Positions 6,440 to 11,818 of a stretch of DNA of 11,818 nt are shown piece after piece. The DNA is taken from positions 1 to 11,818 of the forward strand of contig JAKJFK010000033.1 of the NCBI GenBank assembly GCA_022704925.1. The letters are read 5' to 3'. A program made the position numbers and the translations under genes. The notes beneath the pieces are model-generated. The model saw only the letters and a program-made list of their open reading frames with translations. It had not been told where the DNA came from and ran no database searches. The DNA is from a candidate division TA06 bacterium (lineage in GTDB: Bacteria > Ratteibacteria > UBA8468 > MWAK01). Within the stretch, counting starts at the first letter, position 1. Every line of letters starts with the position of its first letter.

Positions 6440-7576
6440 TTACTGGAATCCGGCCGGTTGCCGCGGGTTCCCCGCCAACGGCAGCCTGTCCCAGAGCAGG
6501 CCGGAAACGAATTCCGCCAGGAGGAAACCGCGTTCGGTCAGGCACAGCCGGCCCCGCGCTATCGTGGCCAGGCCGCCGGAGAGAATCTCCTCCGGCACCC
6601 CGGGCAGCCCGGCCAGCGAAAGGCCGCGGCTGGTTCGAAGTCCCAGGTAAATATTTTCCCGGCGCCGCTCTTCCGAGGTGAGTTCTTCCAGCCCGGCGAC
6701 CGGGTCCCGGCCCAAGCGAAGGTGCCGGCAATAGGCCGGAAGATCGGCCGCGTTCCACCAGCGCCGGCCGGACTGGAAGGAGTGCGCGTCCGGCCCCAGT
6801 CCGAGGTAATCAACGCCATTCCAGTACTTAAGGTTATGGCGTGAACGCCAGCCCCGTTTTCGGGCGAAGTTGGAGACCTCGTAGTGGAGGTAACCGGAAT
6901 TCGCCAGCCGTTCGGCGGCCTCGAGATAAAAACTTTCCTGTTCCGATTCCCCGAGCGGGCTGATTCCGGGTCGGTTCCAGGACAGATCCGTCTCCAGGAG
7001 ATAGGTGGAGACATGCTCAGGCTGAAGTTCAACCGTCTCCTTGAGGGTAAGCCGCCAGTCCTTCAAACACTGCCCCCGGAAGGCGCAGATCAAATCCAGA
7101 TTGATATTCTCGAAGCCGGACTCTCTGGCCATCCGGAAGGAACGCCGGGCGGTTTCGGCTCCGTAACGACGCCCCAGCAAACGCAGTTCCCGGTCATGAA
7201 ACGACTGGAGGCCGAGGCTGATCCGGTTGAAACCCAGTCGGCGGTAGGTTTTTAATTTCCCGGGGGTGAGGTCATCCGGGTTAACCTCGATCGTCCACTC
7301 GGCGCCGGACGCGAAGAAAAAAACGGCGCGCACGCCTTCGACCAGGCGGTGCAGGTCCGCCGCTTCGAGAACCGAAGGGGTTCCGCCGCCCAGGTAAAGA
7401 GTATCAAAAACGGAGAAGCGGCCTTGGTATCGGGCGGCTTCGATTCGGACCGCCTCCAGCCAGGCCGGAATCAGATCCAGATCGGTGGTCGAATAAAAAT
7501 GACAGTAAGGGCAGCGGGACCGGCAGAAAGGCACCTGGATGTAAAGTCCCGAACGCCGGCGCCGGCTATTCTTCAT
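6440..7576 (-). CDS. hemW: HemW-like radical SAM protein (heme chaperone family)
   Basis: This 378-residue radical SAM protein has its iron-sulfur motif as CRSRCPYC (C18, C22, C25) followed by HF. The fourth Cys of true HemN is absent, as in HemW. Other family blocks are LGGGTPS (62-68), EVNPDDLT (97-104) and SLGLQSF (120-126), and in the C-terminal domain HNLKYWNGVDYLGLGPDAHSF begins at 247. HemW binds and transfers heme; many genomes mislabel it as coproporphyrinogen oxidase. One oddity is that the usual DLIYGLPGQ is DLICAFRGQ here (161-169). The ATG at 7576 is kept because an in-frame TGA lies two codons upstream; its Shine-Dalgarno site is weak (GAAG). It is the first gene of the minus operon, transcribed through a leader with a terminator-like hairpin (see 7597-7640). 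Confidence 0.9.
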   Translation of the reverse strand: MKNSRRRRSGLYIQVPFCRSRCPYCHFYSTTDLDLIPAWLEAVRIEAARYQGRFSVFDTLYLGGGTPSVLEAADLHRLVEGVRAVFFFASGAEWTIEVNPDDLTPGKLKTYRRLGFNRISLGLQSFHDRELRLLGRRYGAETARRSFRMARESGFENINLDLICAFRGQCLKDWRLTLKETVELQPEHVSTYLLETDLSWNRPGISPLGESEQESFYLEAAERLANSGYLHYEVSNFARKRGWRSRHNLKYWNGVDYLGLGPDAHSFQSGRRWWNAADLPAYCRHLRLGRDPVAGLEELTSEERRRENIYLGLRTSRGLSLAGLPGVPEEILSGGLATIARGRLCLTERGFLLAEFVSGLLWDRLPLAGNPRQPAGFQ

Positions 7577-7596
7577 GCTTCAAGGCGGCGATCCTC

Positions 7597-7640
7597 AAAA
7601 AAAGCCGGGCGGCCAACCGCGAACGCGGCTGAGCGCCGGG
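7597..7640 (-). terminator. Terminator-like hairpin in the hemW leader (candidate attenuator)
   Basis: On the minus strand, 7640-7624 pairs with 7621-7605 in a 17-position stem. Fifteen positions pair (two of them G-U) and two are C-C mismatches; the apex is CGTTCG. One C and then seven Ts follow (7603-7597), a textbook intrinsic-terminator layout. It lies 21 bases upstream of the hemW ATG and just downstream of a plausible promoter. No minus-strand gene ends just before it, because the neighbour is divergent. It is therefore either an attenuator of the hemW operon, the end of a short RNA, or a block to antisense transcription from the UROD-family gene. Confidence 0.65.
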
Positions 7641-7651
7641 TTGAAAAATTA

Positions 7652-7681
7652 TTAATACCATAACGGAAGCCGCCGCCGCAA
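7652..7681 (-). promoter_or_regulatory. Candidate promoter of the hemW-patatin-HELGH operon
   Basis: The minus strand has TTGCGG (7681-7676), an 18-base spacer ending in TGG, then TATTAA (7657-7652), making a TGn-extended -10. The hexamers match the consensus 3/6 and 4/6. The predicted start near 7645 puts the terminator-like hairpin at the very beginning of the transcript, leaving a leader of about 69 bases before the hemW ATG. Confidence 0.4.
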
Positions 7682-7698
7682 ATTCGTTCTCCCCTTTC

Positions 7699-7728
7699 TT
7701 GACGGGTTCTTTCCGCCGGTGTTATAAA
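7699..7728 (+). promoter_or_regulatory. Sigma-70-type promoter of the UROD-family gene
   Basis: TTGACG (7699-7704, 5/6) and TATAAA (7723-7728, 5/6) are 18 bases apart, and TGT just before the -10 makes it extended. This is the strongest promoter in the window. The predicted start is near 7735, giving a leader of about 37 bases. It faces away from the hemW promoter, with about 20 bases between the two -35 boxes. Confidence 0.65.
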
Positions 7729-7758
7729 TTAGGCGGCTTGATTCCCGAGAGAGCAAAA

Positions 7759-7774
7759 AAGGAGGCCGGACTTG
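7759..7774 (+). promoter_or_regulatory. Shine-Dalgarno AAGGAGG deciding a TTG start
   Basis: AAGGAGG (7759-7765) is a full complement of the 16S rRNA tail and sits six bases before TTG at 7772. The next residues (KKQLTSRQRVMTAFEH) match the usual N-terminus of UROD-superfamily proteins, so TTG is taken as the start codon. Confidence 0.75.
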
Positions 7775-8827
7775 AAAAAGCAACTCACTTCGCGCCAGCG
7801 GGTAATGACCGCTTTCGAACACCGGGAACCGGACCGGATTCCGGCCTGGTGCGGCTCCTCGCCCGGGTTCTGGGAAAAGGCCCGCCGGGGTCTGCACCTC
7901 GATGACGAAGGAATCCGCCAGCGTTTCGGGGACGATTTCCGCCGGATCTTCGAATCCTATTCGACCCCGCCGATTCCCCTCTCCCCGGCCGCCGACTCCC
8001 GGAGCCTCTTCGGCGTGGAACGCCGGGGCATCGGTTACGGACAGCCGCTCAGCCACCCGCTCGCGGAGGCCTCCCGGTCCGACCTCGCACGTTACCCCTG
8101 GCCGGACCCGGACTGGCTGGACACTTCCAGGCTTCATTCCCAGGCGGCGCCCTACCGGGAAACGTTCGCCATCCTGGGCGGCGCCTGGTCCCCTTTCTGG
8201 CACGACCTCATCGACCTGCTGGGCCTGGAAACGCTCTGTCTGAAAATGTACGAAGACCCCGGTTTCGTCGACGCGGTCCTGGACCGGATCACCGGTTTCT
8301 ACCTCGAGGTGAACCGCCGCATTTTTGAAGCCGCGGCCGACCGGCTTGACATCTTCTTTATCGGCAACGATTTCGGCAGCCAGACCGGGCCGCTGATCAG
8401 CCCGAACCTCTTTCGCCGTTTCCTGCTGCCCCGGCTCGAAAAATTCTGCGTCCTCGGCCACCGCTACGGGCTGAAAGTCATGCTCCATTGCTGCGGCGGC
8501 ATCTATCCGCTGATGCCGTTGCTGGCCGAATCCGGTCTCGACGCCGTCCACGCCATTCAAACCTCCTGCCGCGGCATGGAGCTCCCTCGTTTGAAATCGG
8601 AGTTCGGAAACCGGATCCTCTTCAACGGATGCATCGATTCCCACCAGGTACTTATCAAAGGCACACCGGAGAGCATCCGGGAGGACGTGCGCCGGGTGTT
8701 GGAAATCATGAAGCCGGGCGGGGGATTCGTCGCCGGGGCCAGCCACGATACCATTCTGGAAGAGACCCCGCTGGAAAACACCCTGGCCATGTTCGACGCC
8801 ATCCGGGAGTTTGGGGCCTACGGTTAA
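7772..8827 (+). CDS. Uroporphyrinogen decarboxylase (UROD) superfamily protein, MtaA-like rather than HemE
   Basis: This 351-residue cytosolic TIM-barrel protein belongs to the UROD superfamily. It opens with TSRQRVMTAFEHREPDRIPAW, typical of the group found widely in uncultured and fermentative bacteria. It lacks the MRQAGRY motif of genuine HemE, so porphyrin decarboxylation is unlikely. It has MLHCCGGI (237-244), offering an H-x-C pair (H239, C241), and a later Cys in FNGCID (C287). This is the H-x-C...C pattern of zinc ligands in MtaA/MtbA-type methyltransferases, which pass methyl groups between corrinoid and thiol. The C-terminal block KPGGGFVAGASHDTI is typical of this family. The methyl donor is unknown and no corrinoid protein is adjacent. 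It has its own strong promoter and starts at TTG. It converges on the TPR gene with a 12-base gap. The superfamily call is firm; the methyltransferase role is inferred. Confidence 0.85.
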   Translation: MKKQLTSRQRVMTAFEHREPDRIPAWCGSSPGFWEKARRGLHLDDEGIRQRFGDDFRRIFESYSTPPIPLSPAADSRSLFGVERRGIGYGQPLSHPLAEASRSDLARYPWPDPDWLDTSRLHSQAAPYRETFAILGGAWSPFWHDLIDLLGLETLCLKMYEDPGFVDAVLDRITGFYLEVNRRIFEAAADRLDIFFIGNDFGSQTGPLISPNLFRRFLLPRLEKFCVLGHRYGLKVMLHCCGGIYPLMPLLAESGLDAVHAIQTSCRGMELPRLKSEFGNRILFNGCIDSHQVLIKGTPESIREDVRRVLEIMKPGGGFVAGASHDTILEETPLENTLAMFDAIREFGAYG

Positions 8828-8856
8828 TTGCGAACTCTCTCAGGGCGTTTGCAATT
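8826..8856. repeat. Inverted repeat at the convergent UROD/TPR junction
   Basis: AATTGCGAA (8826-8834) pairs with TTTGCAATT (8848-8856) over nine positions, one of them G-U, around a 13-base loop. The repeat overlaps the UROD-family stop codon and the last codons of the TPR gene. No T-tract follows on either strand, so it is not a standard intrinsic terminator, but it could form a hairpin at the 3' end of both transcripts. Confidence 0.4.
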
Positions 8857-9610
8857 CGATCCGTCGCAACTGGCGGTCGATCATCGTTCGCGTCGGTTCG
8901 TCAGGGGCCAGACGCCGGCAATTCCTCCAGGCGGCCAGCTTCTCTTCGCGCGCAACCGGATCGGCAATCTTCCAGGCGGCCGGACTCAAGGTGAGCGTGG
9001 CGGCGTAAACCAGGGCATAATCGTAATTTTCCGGATCGAAGGCCAGCGCCCGCCGGTAAGAGCGCAGCATTGATTCGTAGACCCTCTCCAGCGAACCGAA
9101 ACGGCGCCGGGCCGTAAAACGAAAAACATCGTAATAGGTGGCCAGGTTGTAATGGAAGACCGGCTCGTCTGCCTTAAGTCGAACCGCCTTCTCCTGCAGG
9201 AAAATGGCCCGGGCCGGCTGGCCGCGATCGTGGGCGAAATATTCGGCCAGGTTGTTGTAGAGAAACGGGTCGCGCGGATTCGCCAGCAGTCCGAGCCGCC
9301 ACTGGCGAGCCGCCAGCTCCGGCCAGCCGTGTTCGTAATAAAGCCCGCCCAGATAATTCCGTCCGTCGGCACTGCGCGGGTAACGTTCGAGAAAATCAAG
9401 ATAGCGTTTCTCAACCTCCCGGAAGGCGGCCTCGGCCGCCTCCGGCCCGGCCGGCCGGGCCGCAGCCAGCCGTTCCTCGTCAAACAGGCGGATCGCCTCC
9501 AATTCCCCGGCCGGCCCGGCCCCGACCGGAACCGCCGCCGACCAGAACAACCCGGCCAACAGCAAAAACCAGCCGCCGGAGCGCACCCCCCGTTTTAATC
9601 TTCCGGTCAT
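8840..9610 (-). CDS. Secreted tetratricopeptide-repeat (TPR) protein
   Basis: This 256-residue protein starts with a basic stretch and a hydrophobic core (WFLLLAGLFWSAAVPVGA, 14-31), a signal peptide probably cut near GA-GP. No lipobox Cys is seen, so it is likely periplasmic. The rest is helical, with degenerate TPR units at about 83-112 (ADGRNYLGGLYYEHG), 115-147 (PFLYNNLAEYFAHDRG) and 151-195 (VFHYNLATYYD, interrupted by an Arg-rich insertion, then SYRRALAFDPEN). A further helical pair reaches about 238. TPRs hold protein complexes together; the partner is unknown. The ATG at 9610 is chosen over an upstream in-frame start at 9670 because GGGGG sits six bases before it and the signal peptide then begins correctly. 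It is divergent from the glycosidase gene, which is also secreted, so joint control is possible but unproven. Confidence 0.75.
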   Translation of the reverse strand: MTGRLKRGVRSGGWFLLLAGLFWSAAVPVGAGPAGELEAIRLFDEERLAAARPAGPEAAEAAFREVEKRYLDFLERYPRSADGRNYLGGLYYEHGWPELAARQWRLGLLANPRDPFLYNNLAEYFAHDRGQPARAIFLQEKAVRLKADEPVFHYNLATYYDVFRFTARRRFGSLERVYESMLRSYRRALAFDPENYDYALVYAATLTLSPAAWKIADPVAREEKLAAWRNCRRLAPDEPTRTMIDRQLRRIELQTP

Positions 9611-9640
9611 TCCGTTCCCCCAATTTGAATTTTCATCCAG

Positions 9641-9646
9641 AGTATA
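9641..9646 (-). promoter_or_regulatory. Possible -10 box of the TPR gene
   Basis: The minus strand reads TATACT, 5/6 to the -10 consensus, 30 bases before the ATG at 9610. It lacks a TGn extension and a recognisable -35, because the upstream sequence is GC-rich. The predicted leader is about 24 bases. AGTATACT here is palindromic, so the box could also be read on the plus strand. Confidence 0.3.
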
Positions 9647-9712
9647 CTCCGCCTCCGATTCCCCGGGCAAACCCGGCCGGCGGCGGCCGACTTATCTGAT
9701 TTAAGTGAAACA

Positions 9713-9721
9713 TGATAAAAT
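9713..9721 (+). promoter_or_regulatory. Extended -10 promoter of the glycosidase gene
   Basis: TGATAAAAT is TGn plus TAAAAT (5/6). It lies in an AT-rich island, in sharp contrast to the GC-rich surroundings. The predicted start is near 9728 and the leader about 40 bases. GTAAC occurs twice, 15 bases apart (9727-9731 and 9742-9746), around and just after the start site; these could be operator half-sites, though the evidence is slight. The start codon is preceded by AAAGG at 9756-9760. Confidence 0.45.
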
Positions 9722-9767
9722 ACCCTGTAACATTTCTGATGGTAACCTGAACAAAAAAGGCGGCCGC

Positions 9768-11818
9768 ATGAAGAAGAACTTTTTCAAAAAAGGCATCCCG
9801 GGTCTGGCGCAGATAATCCTGCTTCTGGCTATCCTCGGCCTGGCCGGGGCCGCCCCGCTGCGGGCCGATGAGTTTTTCCGCCGAATCTGGACCGACCAAC
9901 AGCTGCCTTTACCGGCCGGCTGGTTCCGCCATAAGGAGGGGCACGCCTTCTCGATGGCTGCGGGAACCTACGTCTTTCCGATCGGCCAGACCCTTCCGCC
10001 CGGCAAATACGTAATCTGGCTGCTGCCTTATTACAAGGACCGCCAGCCGCTTTCCATCAAGCTGGACGACCAGTTTCAACCGATGCAAAAACGGTACTTC
10101 CGGGGCGGCTGGTACGGCGGCAACGTCATTCTGGCCGGCCAGCCCTTTTCCACCATAACCCTTGATTTTTCAGGGGTGAAGAACGGCATCAATGGCATCG
10201 CCCTCAGCAACAACCCCGACGACGGTTTCCTGCGCGGAGTGATTCTCCGGGCGGAACTGGCCGCGCAGCAGAGTTCGGCCGGCGTCCGAAACCTCTTCCG
10301 CGGCAGCAGTTTCGAGACCGGCGCCGGTTACGGATACGCCAGCAACGTCAAGCCCGCCGACCTGACCGACGGCGCCTGGCACGGACAGGTCTGCCTTAAA
10401 ACCAGTCTCGTATCCACCCGCTGGTTCGGTTTGAGCCCGGGACTTCCTCACATCCTGAGTTTTTACGTAAAAACCGGGGCTCCGGCCAGCCTGGAGGCAA
10501 CCGTCTCCGGCCCCCGCGAAACGGAGGGTGCGTCCAAGTCCTACGGAAAGCGCTGGGAGGTATCCGAAGCCGGCAAATGGCAGCGTTACAGCCTGGAGTT
10601 CACGCCCGAAGAAACCCTGGGCAACCTCTACCGGGTTGTCATCCGGACCCGGGATGCGCAACCTTTTTACGTGGACGCCATTCAGCTCGAACAGGGCGCC
10701 GTCCTGAGCCCCTACCAGCCCCGTTCCGACCTGGAACTCGGCTTCCGGAGCCGGACGCTTGGAAACGTCTACCGGGCCGGCCAGTCCAAGGGACTGGACA
10801 TTTACGCCTTCAACAACACCGCGGCTGACACCGAAGCCGCCTTCCAGCTACTGACCTACGATTTTTACGGCCGGCCGGCCGGCCGTAAAAGTCTAACCTG
10901 GAAGGTGCCGCCCGGCACCCACCGCTTCGATTACACGGAGCCGGCCGCCGCCACCGGCCTCTTCCGGGCCGAACTGCGCTCCGCCGCCGGTCAACTCCTG
11001 GACGAAATCGTCTATTCGGTCCTGCCGGCCCGGCCCTTCGCCGCCGACGTCCGCTACCCGGAAGACGGCACCCTGGGTACCGACTCCAACCCCTTCCTGG
11101 CCGAGTACCTGCTGGCGGCCAATCGCCACTGGATGATCAACAAGCATCTTGGCCAGCTGGTCTTCTCCACCTCCTACAGCTTCAAGTTCGGCGTTACGCC
11201 TCCGGATTGGGAGAAACCCCGGCCCTGGCTGGAGATCACCCGTGAAAGCCCGGTCCGGGTGCTGGCCACCATGGGCAATTACGGGGCCTTCAAGGTAAGT
11301 GACTATGGTTCCATGGAAGGTTTTCTCCAGGCCTACGGCGAACACCTGCTCCAGACGGCCCGGTTCTTCAAGCCCGGCCGGGTCGAGCACTTCGAGATCT
11401 GGAACGAACCTTACTACACCTTCAAAGCCGAGGAGTACCTGGAACTCCTCAAGACCGGGTACCGGGCCGTCAAGGCTGGCAACCCGGAGGCGAAGGTGGT
11501 CGGTATCTGCGGCCAGACCTCGTGGACCGGACGCCTCCTGGAACTGGGCGCGGCCGATTACTGCGACATCATTTCCAACCACTTCTACGACAACCCGCGC
11601 GAAAGCATGAAGGAATACGGCGAGCTGGTAAAAAAATACAACAAAGAAGCCTGGAACACCGAGACCAGCGGCCGCTGCTTCTCGAGCTACCGGTCCATAC
11701 CCACGCTCGAATCGGTCTTTGCCGACGACCCGGCCGCCCATTTCGAGGAGATCAACCGGAGAGAAAACATCCCGGCGGCCCTGGATCGGCTGAAAAACTA
11801 CCTGTATTCGATAACGCT
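9768..11818 (+). CDS. Secreted multidomain clan GH-A glycoside hydrolase (3' end outside window)
   Basis: The frame is open from the ATG at 9768 to the window edge: 683 codons without a stop. A signal peptide covers about 1-32 (hydrophobic IILLLAILGLAGAAPLRA). A beta-rich N-terminal region runs to about 164. A CBM4/9-like module spans about 175-318, opening with NLFRGSSFE and closing with FYVDAIQLEQG and SPYQP. A linker sandwich follows (about 325-424), then a TIM-barrel from about 425. EIWNEP gives the conserved Asn-Glu pair of clan GH-A, E547 as acid/base at strand 4. AWNTETSG gives a nucleophile candidate, E632, at strand 7, 85 residues later. The pattern recalls GH39/GH5/GH51-type retaining enzymes; family and substrate are not resolved. 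A plant- or algal-polysaccharide role is inferred. The AAAGG Shine-Dalgarno site lies seven bases before the ATG. Confidence 0.88.
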   Translation, partial: MKKNFFKKGIPGLAQIILLLAILGLAGAAPLRADEFFRRIWTDQQLPLPAGWFRHKEGHAFSMAAGTYVFPIGQTLPPGKYVIWLLPYYKDRQPLSIKLDDQFQPMQKRYFRGGWYGGNVILAGQPFSTITLDFSGVKNGINGIALSNNPDDGFLRGVILRAELAAQQSSAGVRNLFRGSSFETGAGYGYASNVKPADLTDGAWHGQVCLKTSLVSTRWFGLSPGLPHILSFYVKTGAPASLEATVSGPRETEGASKSYGKRWEVSEAGKWQRYSLEFTPEETLGNLYRVVIRTRDAQPFYVDAIQLEQGAVLSPYQPRSDLELGFRSRTLGNVYRAGQSKGLDIYAFNNTAADTEAAFQLLTYDFYGRPAGRKSLTWKVPPGTHRFDYTEPAAATGLFRAELRSAAGQLLDEIVYSVLPARPFAADVRYPEDGTLGTDSNPFLAEYLLAANRHWMINKHLGQLVFSTSYSFKFGVTPPDWEKPRPWLEITRESPVRVLATMGNYGAFKVSDYGSMEGFLQAYGEHLLQTARFFKPGRVEHFEIWNEPYYTFKAEEYLELLKTGYRAVKAGNPEAKVVGICGQTSWTGRLLELGAADYCDIISNHFYDNPRESMKEYGELVKKYNKEAWNTETSGRCFSSYRSIPTLESVFADDPAAHFEEINRRENIPAALDRLKNYLYSIT
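10863..10890. repeat. 28-bp perfect palindrome inside the glycosidase gene
   Basis: The 14-base half TTTTACGGCCGGCC is followed directly by its exact reverse complement, with no spacer. The palindrome ends at both sides by mismatch. It encodes the segment FYGRPAGR in the linker between the carbohydrate-binding module and the catalytic barrel. No second copy was noticed in the window. Confidence 0.85.

Noticed and set aside
7652-8746. Long minus-strand open frame of 364 codons opposite the UROD-family gene, ending 12 bases before the hemW-leader hairpin
   Set aside because: The composition is that of a shadow frame and the plus strand is clearly coding with its own promoter and Shine-Dalgarno site. 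The nearness to the hairpin was noted, but nothing else supports translation.
7772-8827. Naming this gene hemE because of its UROD fold and the adjacent hemW
   Set aside because: It lacks the N-terminal RQAGRY motif and matches the UROD-like methyltransferase group better.
9611-9670. Longer start (9670) for the TPR protein
   Set aside because: It would bury the signal peptide behind 20 polar residues and include the proposed promoter and Shine-Dalgarno site.
9633-9899. Small minus-strand frame (88 codons) across the TPR/glycosidase intergenic region
   Set aside because: It overlaps the signal-peptide region of the glycosidase and both promoters, and has no family resemblance or ribosome-binding site.
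10893-11741. Minus-strand open frame of 282 codons inside the glycosidase
   Set aside because: The plus frame is open for 683 codons with GH-A catalytic motifs; the minus frame is low-complexity shadow sequence.
1-11818. tRNA, rRNA, CRISPR array, transposase or integrase signals
   Set aside because: None was seen on either strand. Coding density and base composition look even across the window apart from short AT-rich promoter islands.

Overview
The window is GC-rich (clearly above 60% by eye) and densely coded, with ten protein genes on both strands. I see no RNA gene, insertion sequence, phage gene or CRISPR array. A two-membrane (diderm) bacterium is indicated by a secreted patatin ending in an outer-membrane beta-barrel. 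A modular secreted glycosidase and a uroporphyrinogen-decarboxylase-superfamily protein suggest an uncultured, polysaccharide-using lineage such as the PVC or FCB groups or a neighbouring phylum. That placement is inference; nothing here fixes it.

Layout, left to right. Positions 1-596 (+) hold the C-terminal end of an ABC exporter. It converges on a HI0933/BaiN-type flavoprotein (649-1875, -), whose perfect extended -10 box lies six bases from its ATG, so its mRNA may be leaderless. Diverging from it is a two-gene unit: a D-Ala-D-Ala dipeptidase-like (VanX/M15D) peptidase (1973-2845) and a ZIP-family metal transporter (2849-3595). This converges on a three-gene minus-strand operon read from 7576 to 3609: hemW, a PlpD-like type Vd patatin autotransporter, and a small polytopic membrane protein with a HELGH zinc-protease motif. 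The hemW leader carries a strong terminator-like hairpin with seven Us, a possible attenuator.

Diverging from hemW is a UROD-superfamily protein (7772-8827, +) with a strong promoter and a TTG start. It looks like a corrinoid- or zinc-type methyltransferase relative rather than HemE. It converges on a secreted TPR protein (8840-9610, -). The last gene (9768 to the window edge, +) is a secreted multidomain clan GH-A glycosidase, cut off at its 3' end, with a 28-bp perfect palindrome inside it.

The genes do not form one obvious pathway. The best-linked sets are peptidase plus ZIP (a zinc enzyme with a metal transporter, 3-nt gap) and hemW plus patatin plus HELGH protein (1-nt and 31-nt gaps). 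Five of the six promoters I propose are extended -10 (TGn) types. I find no proof of a new system. The items most worth following are the hemW-leader hairpin, the HELGH protein beside the type Vd patatin, and the in-gene palindrome.
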